Origin: Nakamurella aerolata
Lineage (GTDB): Bacteria; Actinomycetota; Actinomycetes; Mycobacteriales; Nakamurellaceae
Direction of reading: 5' to 3'
DNA length: 64,000 nt
NCBI RefSeq assembly: GCF_013002705.1
Contig: NZ_JABEND010000002.1
Span: forward strand, 372,001 to 436,000
Shown: one piece after another, positions 45,946-55,135 of the stretch
How the letters are laid out: every line of letters starts with the position of its first letter
How positions within the stretch are numbered: the first letter of the stretch is position 1
Position numbers and translations under genes: made by a program
Notes under the pieces: generated by a model
The model's database searches: none
Told to the model about the DNA's origin: nothing
What the model saw: the letters and a program-made list of their open reading frames with translations, nothing else

Positions 45946-47259
45946 ATGAACTCTCGCAAGATCAGCGTTGTGTCCGTGGTCGCCGCGGTGACCGCGGTGT
46001 GCGCCACCGCCGTCATCGCCCCGGCCTCGTCGGTGACGGGTGCCCCGGCGGCTGCCGACGCCCGATCCGGCAGCGCAGGTGCGCAACCGTTGCGGGCCGA
46101 CCGAAGCGCCGATGGCGGGCAGCTGGTGGCCGCCAAACCCGGTGGCCGATGCACCCAGTCGGTGCCGTACCCCGCCGGCGACAACGGTTATGCCAGCTTC
46201 CGCATTCCCGCGGTGGTCACCACCACCCGTGGGACGGTGCTCGCGTTCGCCGAGGGGCGGCACGCCGGCACCGCGGACTCCGGCGACATCGACGTGGTGC
46301 TGAAGCGATCGTCCGACGGTGGCTGCAGTTGGTCCGAGTTGGCAGTGGTCAGCGACGGCGACGGCGACACGCGCGGAAACCCCGCTCCCGCAGTCGATCC
46401 GGCGACCGGAGCGGTGGTCCTTGTCACCACCTTCAACGGCGGCAACGTCACCGAGAAGCAGATTCTCAAGGGCGAGGTGGCCGCCGAGGATTCCCGCAGA
46501 GTGTTCGTGCAGACCAGTGCGAACGACGGGGTCAACTTCACCGCTCCGCGAGAAATCACCGCATCGACCAAACGCGCCGATTGGCGCTGGTATGCCAGCG
46601 GTCCAGGGCACGCCACGGTACTGACCACCGGGCCGCACCGGGGTCGCATCGTGGTGCCGGCCAACCACTCGATCGCCCCGCCGGCCGGGTCCGGCGATCA
46701 GGGCGACGAAGCAAAGTATTACGGCGGCCACAGCATCTACAGCGACGATCGCGGCAAGACCTGGCAGATCGGTTACGTCGACGACAATCCCGACGGTTTC
46801 ATCAACGTCAACGAGACCGCGGCGACGCAGTTGCTGGACGGCCGGATGTACTTCAACACCCGCGAGCACAACGGCAGTGCGCCCGGCAACCGGGCCGACG
46901 CCTATTCCACCGACGGCGGTCAGACGTTGGTGGCGCCGTTCGCCCCGCAGGCCACCTTGGTCGGGCCGGTGGTGCAGGGCAGTGTGCTGCAGGTCAAGGG
47001 TGGTGGAAAGTCCCGCTCCCCGTTGTTGTACTCGGGCCCGGCGGATCCGGGGGCGCGGGCGGCGATGACCATCCGGGTGTCCCGCGATGCCGGTGTCACC
47101 TTCAGCGACCCGTACCCGATCTCCGGCCTGCCGGCTGCTTACTCGGATCTGGTGCAGCTCAACAACTCCACCATCGGGCTGCTGTACGAGACCGGAGCTC
47201 GCACGTCCACCGACACCATCGTCTTCCGCAAGATCGACCTCGCCGAGCTGATTCGCTGA
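45946..47259 (+). CDS. Secreted sialidase (GH33)
   Basis: Exo-alpha-sialidase of 437 residues that releases terminal sialic acids. A Sec signal peptide (residues 1 to about 33) precedes the catalytic six-bladed propeller. Family residues are present: the FRIP arginine (85-88), EGRHAGTADSGDID with the acid/base Asp, Asp boxes (SSDGGCSW, SDDRGKTW, SRDAGVTF), the Glu in NVNETAATQL, NTREH with the second Arg, and the nucleophile region AAYSDLVQL. GAGGAG lies before ATG 45946. It is the only gene of its transcript before the convergent regulator gene, and appears co-regulated with the importer at 48264. Confidence 0.93.
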   Translation: MNSRKISVVSVVAAVTAVCATAVIAPASSVTGAPAAADARSGSAGAQPLRADRSADGGQLVAAKPGGRCTQSVPYPAGDNGYASFRIPAVVTTTRGTVLAFAEGRHAGTADSGDIDVVLKRSSDGGCSWSELAVVSDGDGDTRGNPAPAVDPATGAVVLVTTFNGGNVTEKQILKGEVAAEDSRRVFVQTSANDGVNFTAPREITASTKRADWRWYASGPGHATVLTTGPHRGRIVVPANHSIAPPAGSGDQGDEAKYYGGHSIYSDDRGKTWQIGYVDDNPDGFINVNETAATQLLDGRMYFNTREHNGSAPGNRADAYSTDGGQTLVAPFAPQATLVGPVVQGSVLQVKGGGKSRSPLLYSGPADPGARAAMTIRVSRDAGVTFSDPYPISGLPAAYSDLVQLNNSTIGLLYETGARTSTDTIVFRKIDLAELIR

Positions 47260-47282
47260 GCCGGTGTCCGGGCCGCGGTCGA

Positions 47283-48011
47283 TCAGGTCGCCGAGCCGTT
47301 GGCGGCGCCGACCGTGTGCCCGGCCCGGCCGCCGTAGGGTCCTGCCTTGGTCCGCCGCCTGACCTCCTCGAAGTGCGCGTGCACGGCGGCTTCGGCGAGA
47401 TCCGGGTCGCCACTGGCGATTCCGTCGATGATGCGTTGGTGGATGGCGGCAGCCACCCGCCTGGGCCTTGGCACCTCGAGTTCGGCCTCGGCCATCCGGT
47501 AGACGTCCCAGAACAGCCCGATCAGATCACTTGCCAGCTCGACGCCGGCCGCGTTGCAGAGCACCTCGTGGAAGTCGCGGTCGGCCTTGCTGGCCGCCTC
47601 CACCGTGGTACCCCGCATTCGCCGGACGCAGTCCTGCAGCTCGGCGAGCATGGCTTCGTTGCGCTCCAGTGACACCCGGCGGGTGAGCTCAGTCTCGATG
47701 ATCTCGCGCACCTCGAGCAGGTCGGGCAGCCGGCGCTGTCCGGTCGCCTCGCCTGCCCTGGTCCGGAACAGCAGCCACGGCTGCAGCGCCGAAGTGCTGG
47801 CGGAACCGACGAAAGTCCCGTGGCCGTGGCGGATCTCGACAATGCCGAGCGCCTGCAGCGCCTTCACCGACTCGCGGATGGAGTTCCTGCTGACCCCGAG
47901 GTCGTTCATCAGGCTGAGCTCGGTGGGCAGCGGCGCTCCTGGCGGCAGGCCACGTTCCACTATCAGGTTGGCGATGGCTCTCGCCAGTTCCTCGCTTCGC
48001 TGCGGTCGCAT
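47283..48011 (-). CDS. GntR/FadR-family regulator of the sialidase-importer regulon
   Basis: The 242-residue regulator has a GntR winged helix (LPTELSLMNDLGVSRNSIRESVKALQALGIVEI, then GHGTFV) and a helical FCD ligand domain with metal-binding positions (ADRDFHEVL, VHAHFEEV). Its place between the sialidase and importer genes, with identical operators at both promoters, points to a NanR-like role in sensing sialic acid or a breakdown product. It is divergent from the importer operon. Confidence 0.9.
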   Translation of the reverse strand: MRPQRSEELARAIANLIVERGLPPGAPLPTELSLMNDLGVSRNSIRESVKALQALGIVEIRHGHGTFVGSASTSALQPWLLFRTRAGEATGQRRLPDLLEVREIIETELTRRVSLERNEAMLAELQDCVRRMRGTTVEAASKADRDFHEVLCNAAGVELASDLIGLFWDVYRMAEAELEVPRPRRVAAAIHQRIIDGIASGDPDLAEAAVHAHFEEVRRRTKAGPYGGRAGHTVGAANGSAT

Positions 48012-48118
48012 CTGTCTGCCTTCCGTGACACCGGGCGCCGGTGGGTAGCCGCGACGGCAGCGCCCGCGCCGCTCATCCTAGGTGCGCGGCCGAGCGGCAC
48101 CCGGCTGTGCCGTAGGCC

Positions 48119-48170
48119 TTGACCTGAGGTCGCGCGCCTCCTACTGTCCACGTAGGACATTGGACGTCCT
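48119..48170 (+). promoter_or_regulatory. Importer operon promoter with 17-bp operator
   Basis: TTGACC (48119-48124), a 17-bp spacer and TACTGT (48142-48147) form a good promoter. AGGACAT-TGG-ACGTCCT at 48154-48170 is the sialidase-gene operator with one base changed, again just downstream of the predicted start point. It is located 93 bp before the binding-protein gene and between it and the divergent regulator gene. Confidence 0.75.
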
Positions 48171-48263
48171 ATGCCCAGCGATACCGGACTGGCCACCGCG
48201 ACGTCCACCAGTCGACGGAGACAGCCGAATTCTGCGGCCCCCGCGGATCCTCAGGAGATTTCA

Positions 48264-49877
48264 ATGACGAACCATCTTCGCGAGTCCACCCCGGTGATGA
48301 GCCGGCGTTCCATGCTCAGGTACGCCGGTCTGCTCGGCGTCGCCGCCGGGATCGGGACGACACTGTCGGCGTGCGGCGGACCCAAGTCCACCAACGCGAC
48401 CGGCGAGCAGAAGTCCACCATCACCGCGGTGATCGGCTACGGCAACAACCAGAGCTGGGATCCGACCCAGACCGCTTCGGCGTTCTCCATGGCGGCCATC
48501 CTGCACAGCTACGAGGCACTGGTGGAGGGCGACCCGATCACCAGGGAGCCGTATGCCGCGCTGGCAAAAGCGCTGCCGGCCGACGTCTCCGGTACGAGCC
48601 TCAAGTTCGAACTGCGCGACGGCGCCAAGTGGCACGACGGCAAACCCGTCACCGCCGACGACGTCGTCTTCACCTACCAGCGCGTGCTCGACCCCAAGGA
48701 GAACGTCGCGATCCGCGCCTACTTCTCGCTGTGGCTCCAGGAGGTCAAGAAGGCCGGCGACAACGCCGTCGAGTTCGTGCTCAAGTTCCCGTTTCCCTAT
48801 GTGCTGGAACGGATTCAGATCGCCAAGATTATGCCGAAGCACGTCTTCGATGGGAAGTGGGACGACGCCACCGCCGGCAAGGTGGTCGGCTCCGGCCCCT
48901 ACAAGGTCACCGAGCAGGCCCCGCTGAGCCACACCTCGTTCGAGAAGTTCGCCGACTACAACGGCCCGCGGCCGGCGGTGTTCGAGACCATGCTGTGGAA
49001 GTCGATCGTTGAGGCGCCGGCTCGCGTCGCCACCATCTCCGGCGCCACCCCGCAGGCGCAGATCGCCGAGAACATCCCCGCCGAGAACGTGGCCGCGCTA
49101 ACCAAGGCCGGTCGCACGGTGGAGCAGGCAGAGGGGATGAACATGCTGTGGATGCTGTTCAACACCGCCAAGGCACCTTTCGACGACAAGCTGGTCCGGC
49201 AGGCACTGCACTACGCGATCGACTCCGACAAGATGGTGAAGATCGGGCTGAAAGGTGCTGGCACGCCGGCAACCTCGTTCATCAACCCGGCACTGGCCGC
49301 CTCCCAACCGGCCGCGCTCGACTTCGGCTACGACCCGGACAAGGCCAAGGCGTTGTTGAAGCAGGCGGGGGTGTCGAACCTGAAGGTCACCCTCAATACG
49401 TCCAACACCACCGTGGTCGCCTCCTGCGTCAACGTGATCAAAGAAGGCTGGGATGCCATCGGCGTCAACACCACCCTCGACGCTGCGGACACCAAAGCAT
49501 TGTTCTCCAAGCTGGACGGCGGCGCCGACTTCCAGGTGGTGGTGTCCACCGGCAACCCGCAGCAATTCGGCGTCGACCCTGACCTGCTGGTCCGGGCGTT
49601 CTACGGGCGCGAATCGTTGTGGTCCAAGACCTATGCCCGCTGGACCAGCAAAGACGCCGAGGCGTTCTATGCGCTGCAGGACACCGCGGCGAAGGAGCCG
49701 GACGAGACCAAGCGCACCGCCCTGGTCAAGAAGCTGATGGACGAGCTGAGCACCCAGGCCGTCTTCTACCCGATCGTCTTCACCAAGATGGGCACCGCAT
49801 GGGACCCGAAGAAGATCAGCGGGGTGAAGGCCCAGGGCTACCCCGGTATCAACTTGCTCCAGGTCAAGACGGTCTGA
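48264..49877 (+). CDS. ABC transporter substrate-binding lipoprotein (family 5, Sat-like)
   Basis: Extracytoplasmic solute receptor of the peptide/nickel-type family 5, 537 residues. A twin-arginine-like start (SRRSMLRYAGLLG) runs into a lipobox with Cys37 (TLSACGG). The family signature KFELRDGAKWHDGKPVTADDV follows. In this setting the ligand is probably a sialic acid or sialylated sugar rather than a peptide, by analogy with the SatA receptor of Haemophilus ducreyi. CAGGAG lies 8 nt before ATG 48264. It is the first gene of a five-gene operon. Confidence 0.88.
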   Translation: MTNHLRESTPVMSRRSMLRYAGLLGVAAGIGTTLSACGGPKSTNATGEQKSTITAVIGYGNNQSWDPTQTASAFSMAAILHSYEALVEGDPITREPYAALAKALPADVSGTSLKFELRDGAKWHDGKPVTADDVVFTYQRVLDPKENVAIRAYFSLWLQEVKKAGDNAVEFVLKFPFPYVLERIQIAKIMPKHVFDGKWDDATAGKVVGSGPYKVTEQAPLSHTSFEKFADYNGPRPAVFETMLWKSIVEAPARVATISGATPQAQIAENIPAENVAALTKAGRTVEQAEGMNMLWMLFNTAKAPFDDKLVRQALHYAIDSDKMVKIGLKGAGTPATSFINPALAASQPAALDFGYDPDKAKALLKQAGVSNLKVTLNTSNTTVVASCVNVIKEGWDAIGVNTTLDAADTKALFSKLDGGADFQVVVSTGNPQQFGVDPDLLVRAFYGRESLWSKTYARWTSKDAEAFYALQDTAAKEPDETKRTALVKKLMDELSTQAVFYPIVFTKMGTAWDPKKISGVKAQGYPGINLLQVKTV

Positions 49878-49890
49878 GAACCCTTACGCC

Positions 49891-50850
49891 ATGGTCGTTG
49901 TCGTACGGATGCTGGTTGGCCGCATCCTGGCCCTGATCCCGCTGATCCTCGGCGTTGTGCTGTTCGTGTTCGTTGTCATGGAGTTCGCGCCGACCGATCC
50001 GGCGCTGGCCGCATTCGACGGCGCCAACGCCACCGCCGAGCAACTGGAACAGTTCCGCGAGGCCAACGGGCTCAATGATCCGCTTCCGGTGCGCTACGTG
50101 CGTTTTGTGGTGGCGCTCAGCCACGGCGACTTCGGCACCAGCGTGATCACCAAGCAGCCGGTCTGGGGCACGATCGCGTCGGCGCTGCCACTGACCATTC
50201 AGCTGACGGTGCTCGGACTGCTGATCGCCCTGGTTCTCGGGGTGGCGCTCGGAGTGATCGCCGCGCTGTTCCGCGGCCGTTGGCCGGATCAGCTGATCCG
50301 GCTGGTGTCGCTGGCAGGTGTTGCGGCGCCGGCATTCTGGATCGCGTTGCTGCTGGTGCAGTGGCTGGCGGTGGGCAAGGGCTGGTTCCCGAGCAGCGGG
50401 TACGTCAACCCGGCCGACTCGATCTCCGGTTGGCTCAACTCCATGACGCTGCCGGCGGTCTCGCTGGCGCTGCCGGTGGCCGCGCAGCTGGCGCGGATCG
50501 TCCGCACCTCGATGGTCGAGGAACTCGACAAGGACTACGTCCGCACCGCCCGCGGCGGCGGGCTGCCGCCGGTGGTGGTGGTCGGCCGGAACGTCCTGCG
50601 CAACGCGCTCGTCACGCCCCTGACGGTGTTGGGCCTGCGGATCGGTTACCTGGTGGGCGGCGCGGTCGTCATCGAGACCATGTTCGCGCTTCCCGGCATG
50701 GGGCAGAACATGATTCAGGCGGTACTGGACGGCGACACCGCCAAGGTGCAGGGCTTCGTCATCGTGATTGCGATCGGATTTGTGTTGGTGAACCTGGTGG
50801 TGGACGTGCTCTATCTGATTGCCAACCCGCGGCTGCGGAGTCGGACATGA
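49891..50850 (+). CDS. ABC transporter permease (DppB type)
   Basis: Six-helix permease of 319 residues. It has the N-terminal helix VGRILALIPLILGVVLFVFVV, the cytoplasmic EAA-type loop (ARIVRTSMVEELDKDYVRTARGGG) and GGAVVIETMFALPGMGQNMI. It forms the membrane channel with the permease half of the next protein. The ATG overlap (ATGA) with the next gene indicates coupled translation. Confidence 0.92.
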   Translation: MVVVVRMLVGRILALIPLILGVVLFVFVVMEFAPTDPALAAFDGANATAEQLEQFREANGLNDPLPVRYVRFVVALSHGDFGTSVITKQPVWGTIASALPLTIQLTVLGLLIALVLGVALGVIAALFRGRWPDQLIRLVSLAGVAAPAFWIALLLVQWLAVGKGWFPSSGYVNPADSISGWLNSMTLPAVSLALPVAAQLARIVRTSMVEELDKDYVRTARGGGLPPVVVVGRNVLRNALVTPLTVLGLRIGYLVGGAVVIETMFALPGMGQNMIQAVLDGDTAKVQGFVIVIAIGFVLVNLVVDVLYLIANPRLRSRT

Positions 50851-52826
50851 TCCGGCCAGGGCTCACCAGGCGACTGTCCCGGCCCGGCATCAGGTTCCGG
50901 CGGCTGCGGTGGAGCTCGTGGGTTGCCATCGGCGTGCTCGCCGTCATCGCGCTGGCGGCGTTGCTGGCGCCGCTGGTGGCCACGCACGACCCGAATGCGT
51001 TGGGAACAAGCGTGTCCGGCCCGAGCACGCAGCACTGGCTCGGCACCGATTCCGACGGTCGCGACATCTTCTCCCGATTGGTGTACGGCAGCCGCTGGTC
51101 GCTGACCATCGGTCTGGGCGCCACCCTGATCGCACTGGTGGTCGGCGCGGCCGTCGGCGCGTTCGCGGCCACCTCCAAGCGGTGGGCCGACGAGCTCACC
51201 ATGCGCATTCTCGATGTGGTGATGGCCTTTCCGGGGATCGCGCTGGCCGCGGTGCTGGTGGCGGTGTTCGGCCGCTCCATCCCGGTGCTGATCGGCGCGA
51301 TCGCGTTCCTGTACATGCCATCCATCGCGCGGGTGGTACGCGCCAACGTGCAAGCTCAGTACAGCGAGGATTACGTCCAGGCGGAACGGCTGATCGGGGC
51401 GAGGCGGATCTACATCATCGCCAAGCACGTCGCGGTGAACTGCGCCGCCCCCGTCCTGGTGTTCTGCACGGTGATGGTGGCTGACGCCATCGTGTTCGAG
51501 GCATCGTTGTCGTTCATCGGCGCGGGAATCCAGCCGCCGAACCCGTCGTGGGGATCGGTGATCGCCGACGGCAAGAACATGGTGCTGACCGGCGGTTGGT
51601 GGGCAACGCTGTTCCCCGGCCTGCTGATCCTGATCACCGTGCTGTCGCTGAACGTGTTGTCCGAGGGTATTTCCGACGCCTGGGCGGCACCGTCGGCACG
51701 GACCGCTCGGGCTGCGGCAGCGGCCAAGGCCGAGGTGGTCGAAGAAGGCAAGGAGAACCGCGAACCGGTGCTGCCGATCGCGGGGCTGCAGCAGACCGGC
51801 GAGCGGCTGGCCCGCACCGCAAGGGATCTCAGCGGAGCGGAAAACATCCTCGAGGTGGCCGACCTGTCGATCCGCTTTCCCCACCGGCACAACGGTGTAC
51901 AGGTGGTGGAGAACATCTCGTTCACCGTGCGCAAGGGCGAGGTGCTCGGGTTGATCGGCGAGTCCGGCTGCGGCAAGTCGTTGACCGCACTCTCGGTGAT
52001 GGGGCTGCAGCCGCGGGAGGCCGAGGTCACCGGCACCATCACCTTCGCCGGGCGCAACCAACTCGCGCTGTCCGCCAGGGCCCGCCGGGCTCACCTCGGG
52101 CACGACATCGCGATGATCTATCAGGACGCGCTCAGCTCGCTGAATCCGGCGATGACGATCGCCGCGCAGCTCAAACAGTTCATCCGCCGCAAGGGAACTC
52201 GCAGCGCGACCGAACTGATGGAGCTGGTGAATCTTGACCCGGAGCGCACCCTGCGGGCGTATCCGCACGAGCTGTCCGGTGGGCAACGGCAGCGCGTGCT
52301 GATCGCGATGGCGCTGTCCCGCGACCCGAAGCTCATCGTCGCGGACGAGCCGACCACGGCGCTGGACGTGACGGTGCAGGCGCAGGTGATGAAACTGTTG
52401 CTGCGCTTGAAGGATGAGCTGGGATTTGCGCTGATCGTGGTCTCCCACGACCTCGCGTTGGTATCCGAGATCGCCGACCGGGTGGTGGTGATGTACGGCG
52501 GTCAGGTCGCCGAGGCCGGCAGTACCGCCAGCGTGGTGGGGACACCGCAGCACCACTACACCAGGGGACTGCTCAGCGCCGTGCTGTCGCTGGAACAGGA
52601 GCGCCGGCCGCTCACCCAGATCAAGGGTGTGGTGCCGTCGCCGGCGAACTTCTCGCCCGGCTGTCGATTCTCCGAAAGGTGCCCGGCGGCCGAGCGGCTG
52701 TGCCGTGAGCAGGAGCCGGCCCCCGACGGCGATCCGCTGCAGCATTTGGTGGCCTGCCACTTCCCGGCTGAAACCGACTCGGCGGCAAAGGTTCTCGCCG
52801 GAACCGGCGGGGGTGACCGGCGATGA
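50847..52826 (+). CDS. Fused ABC permease (DppC type) and ATPase (DppD type)
   Basis: One 659-residue chain joins a membrane domain (about 1-290: LGTDSDGRDIFSRLVYGSRWSL, the EAA loop QAERLIGARRIYIIAKH, SLSFIGAGIQPPNPSWG) to an ATP-binding domain (about 330-650). The ATPase has Walker A GESGCGKS at about 371, signature LSGGQRQR at about 476, Walker B LIVADEPTTALDV, and the C-terminal cysteine motif CRFSERCPAAERLC. A charged Ala/Glu linker connects them. The reading frame is continuous, with no stop or frameshift. The same fusion is what I recall for SatC of the H. ducreyi sialate importer, which supports the substrate inference. Confidence 0.92.
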   Translation: MIRPGLTRRLSRPGIRFRRLRWSSWVAIGVLAVIALAALLAPLVATHDPNALGTSVSGPSTQHWLGTDSDGRDIFSRLVYGSRWSLTIGLGATLIALVVGAAVGAFAATSKRWADELTMRILDVVMAFPGIALAAVLVAVFGRSIPVLIGAIAFLYMPSIARVVRANVQAQYSEDYVQAERLIGARRIYIIAKHVAVNCAAPVLVFCTVMVADAIVFEASLSFIGAGIQPPNPSWGSVIADGKNMVLTGGWWATLFPGLLILITVLSLNVLSEGISDAWAAPSARTARAAAAAKAEVVEEGKENREPVLPIAGLQQTGERLARTARDLSGAENILEVADLSIRFPHRHNGVQVVENISFTVRKGEVLGLIGESGCGKSLTALSVMGLQPREAEVTGTITFAGRNQLALSARARRAHLGHDIAMIYQDALSSLNPAMTIAAQLKQFIRRKGTRSATELMELVNLDPERTLRAYPHELSGGQRQRVLIAMALSRDPKLIVADEPTTALDVTVQAQVMKLLLRLKDELGFALIVVSHDLALVSEIADRVVVMYGGQVAEAGSTASVVGTPQHHYTRGLLSAVLSLEQERRPLTQIKGVVPSPANFSPGCRFSERCPAAERLCREQEPAPDGDPLQHLVACHFPAETDSAAKVLAGTGGGDRR

Positions 52827-54052
52827 CGGACGTCGTTGCCGCGCCGCCTGGCGCAGCCGCCGCCACCGGTTCCGAACCGCTGCTGCGGGTGCAGGGTGTG
52901 CACGTGGTGCACCGGATTCGCTCGCGCAAGCTGATCGGGCACGGCAACGTCTACGCGCTCACCGATGCCAACCTGAGCATCGCGGCAGGGGAGACCGTCG
53001 GCATTGTCGGCGAGTCCGGGTGCGGCAAATCGACGCTGGCCAAGGTGATTGTCGGCCTGCAGCGGCCGACCGAGGGTGCGGTGAACTTCCGCGGCACGTC
53101 GCTGTGGGAGATGAGCCAGAAGCAGCGGGCCCGGCAGTTCGGCCGCGAGGTGGGGATGATCTTCCAAGATCCGTCCACCGCGTTGAACCGGCGGCTGTCC
53201 ATCGCCAAGATCATTGCTGATCCGATGGACGTGCACGGCGTCGGCAGCAGCAGGCAACGCCGAGAACGCGTCCAGGAACTGATGGCGCTGGTCGGACTGC
53301 CGACCAGCGTGGCCGATGCGGTGCCGGGCCAGCTGTCCGGCGGACAGCGACAGCGGGTGGCGATCGCCCGCGCGCTGGCGCTCGACCCTGCGTTGCTGGT
53401 GGCGGACGAACCGACGTCCGCGCTGGACGTTTCGGTGCGCGCGCAGATCCTGAACCTGTTGATGGACTTGAAGGATCGGCTCGGGCTGGCCATGGTCTTC
53501 GTCTCGCACGACATTCAGACGGTGCAGGCGATGAGCGACCGGATCGTCACCATGTACCTCGGCCGGATCGCAGAACAGGCACCGGCGAACGACATCCCGG
53601 ACCGGGCCTACCACCCGTACAGCAGGGCGCTGTTCTCGGCGACGCCCAGCCTGCTGCGTCCCACCGAGCCGATCGTGCTGTCCGGAGCGGTGCCGTCGGC
53701 CACCAACCCGCCCAGCGGCTGCAACTTCCGCACCCGCTGCTGGAAGGCGACCGATGAATGTGCCAACGCCTTGCCCCCGCTCACCAGGGTCGGGGCCGCC
53801 GCGCAGGCGGACGAGACCGCAGAACCGTTGCCGCTGCACGAGTATCGCTGCTGGCATCCGGAGCTGCCCGACGCTCCGTCGGACGCCGCCGAACCATTGA
53901 AGACCGATTCGACCGACACTCACTCGGCGAATACGCACTCGGCGGATACCCACGCGTCTGATGCGCAATCTCCGAGCGCCGAATCTCTGAACGCCGAATC
54001 TCTGAACGCCGAGTCACCCAAGGCCGGATCACTGAAGAAAGAACAAGCATGA
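52823..54052 (+). CDS. ABC transporter ATPase (DppF type) with repetitive tail
   Basis: Second ATPase of the importer, 409 residues. Motifs are Walker A GESGCGKST, the signature LSGGQRQRVAIARAL, LLVADEPTSALDV, and the oligopeptide-type C-terminal CNFRTRCWKATDEC. The last 50 residues are Ser/Asp/Ala/Glu repeats encoded by two sets of 15-bp tandem units, near 53920-53955 and at 53978-54007. It starts and ends in ATGA overlaps with the neighbouring genes. Confidence 0.93.
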   Translation: MTDVVAAPPGAAAATGSEPLLRVQGVHVVHRIRSRKLIGHGNVYALTDANLSIAAGETVGIVGESGCGKSTLAKVIVGLQRPTEGAVNFRGTSLWEMSQKQRARQFGREVGMIFQDPSTALNRRLSIAKIIADPMDVHGVGSSRQRRERVQELMALVGLPTSVADAVPGQLSGGQRQRVAIARALALDPALLVADEPTSALDVSVRAQILNLLMDLKDRLGLAMVFVSHDIQTVQAMSDRIVTMYLGRIAEQAPANDIPDRAYHPYSRALFSATPSLLRPTEPIVLSGAVPSATNPPSGCNFRTRCWKATDECANALPPLTRVGAAAQADETAEPLPLHEYRCWHPELPDAPSDAAEPLKTDSTDTHSANTHSADTHASDAQSPSAESLNAESLNAESPKAGSLKKEQA

Positions 54053-54978
54053 TGACACCTGCTTTCCGCGGCATCATCCCGCCGGTGTGCACGCCGCTGC
54101 ACGACGATTTCAGCGTCGATGTGGTGTCGTTGCAGCGGGCACTTGAGTTCCTGCTCGACGCCGGTGTCGACGGGGTGTTCGTGCTCGGGTCCACCAGCGA
54201 GGTGGCCTACCTGCCGGATGCCCAGCGCCGCACCGTGATCGAGACCGCCGTGCGGCAGGTGGCCGGCCGGGTGCCGGTGCTGGCCGGCTGCATCGACATG
54301 ACGACGTTGCGGGTGGCCGAGCACATCGCGGTGGCGCAGGACGCGGGCGCCGATGCCGTTGTGGTGACCGCGCCGTTCTACACCAGGACGCACGTTGCCG
54401 AGATCGAGCAGCACTTCCGGTTGCTGCACGCGGCGACGGGCCTGCCCATCTTCGCTTACGACATCCCGGTGGCGGTGCACTCCAAGCTGGACACCGCGAT
54501 GATCCTGAAGTTGGCGCAGGAGGGAGTGCTTGCCGGGCTCAAAGACTCCAGCGGGGACGATTCGTCGTTCCGATATGTGTTGCAGGGCAAGAAGGATCGC
54601 GGCCTTGACGGGTTCGCCGTCTTCACCGGTTCTGAGCTGGTGGTCGACAATCTGTTGAGCATCGGCGCCGACGGCGCCGTGCCCGGTCTCGGCAACGTCG
54701 ACCCTGCGGGCTACGTCACCATCTTCGACCGGGTCCGCTGCGGCGACCAGGCCGCCGCGAACGCCGAACAGGACAGACTGCTGCGGCTGTTCACCATCGT
54801 CGGCATCGGCGACCCGGCCCGCATCGGCCGCAGCTCGGCCGCGCTCGGCGCCTTCAAGTACGGGATGAAGCTCCGCGGCGTGATCGACAACGCCGTCCTC
54901 GCCCCGCCGCAGCTGCCGCTGACCGCGGACGAGCAAGTCCGCATCAAGGCCGGTCTGGTGGAAGCCGGCCTGCTCTGA
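54049..54978 (+). CDS. DapA/NanA-family lyase, probable N-acetylneuraminate lyase
   Basis: Class I aldolase of 309 residues. It has the pyruvate-site motif LGSTSE (residues 46-51), Tyr137 in FAYDIP and the Schiff-base Lys165 in AGLKDSSGD. Members of this family cleave sialic acid, or make dihydrodipicolinate or keto-sugar acids. Operon position after a sialate-type importer suggests release of pyruvate and N-acetylmannosamine. The family-typical GSTGE reads GSTSE, and the residue after the Tyr motif differs from classical NanA, so another keto-acid substrate is possible. Genes for the kinase and epimerase of the pathway are absent here. Confidence 0.82.
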   Translation: MMTPAFRGIIPPVCTPLHDDFSVDVVSLQRALEFLLDAGVDGVFVLGSTSEVAYLPDAQRRTVIETAVRQVAGRVPVLAGCIDMTTLRVAEHIAVAQDAGADAVVVTAPFYTRTHVAEIEQHFRLLHAATGLPIFAYDIPVAVHSKLDTAMILKLAQEGVLAGLKDSSGDDSSFRYVLQGKKDRGLDGFAVFTGSELVVDNLLSIGADGAVPGLGNVDPAGYVTIFDRVRCGDQAAANAEQDRLLRLFTIVGIGDPARIGRSSAALGAFKYGMKLRGVIDNAVLAPPQLPLTADEQVRIKAGLVEAGLL

Positions 54979-55135
54979 GGCTCACGCATCCGCGCGACGC
55001 TGGGCCGCAGCGCTTCCGGGATGGCGTAGTGATCACCGGCGAGCCGACATTGTGAACCTCGCCGAGTTCCAGCCGGACGTGCCCGGCCGGCTGGTTTCCC
55101 ATCGCCGGGAGGGACCCGGCGTGCAGCGCTTGGGC

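Noticed and set aside
55037-55064. Weak hairpin between the lyase and yajQ genes as a terminator
   Set aside because: Only a 7-bp stem with a 14-nt loop; not convincing.
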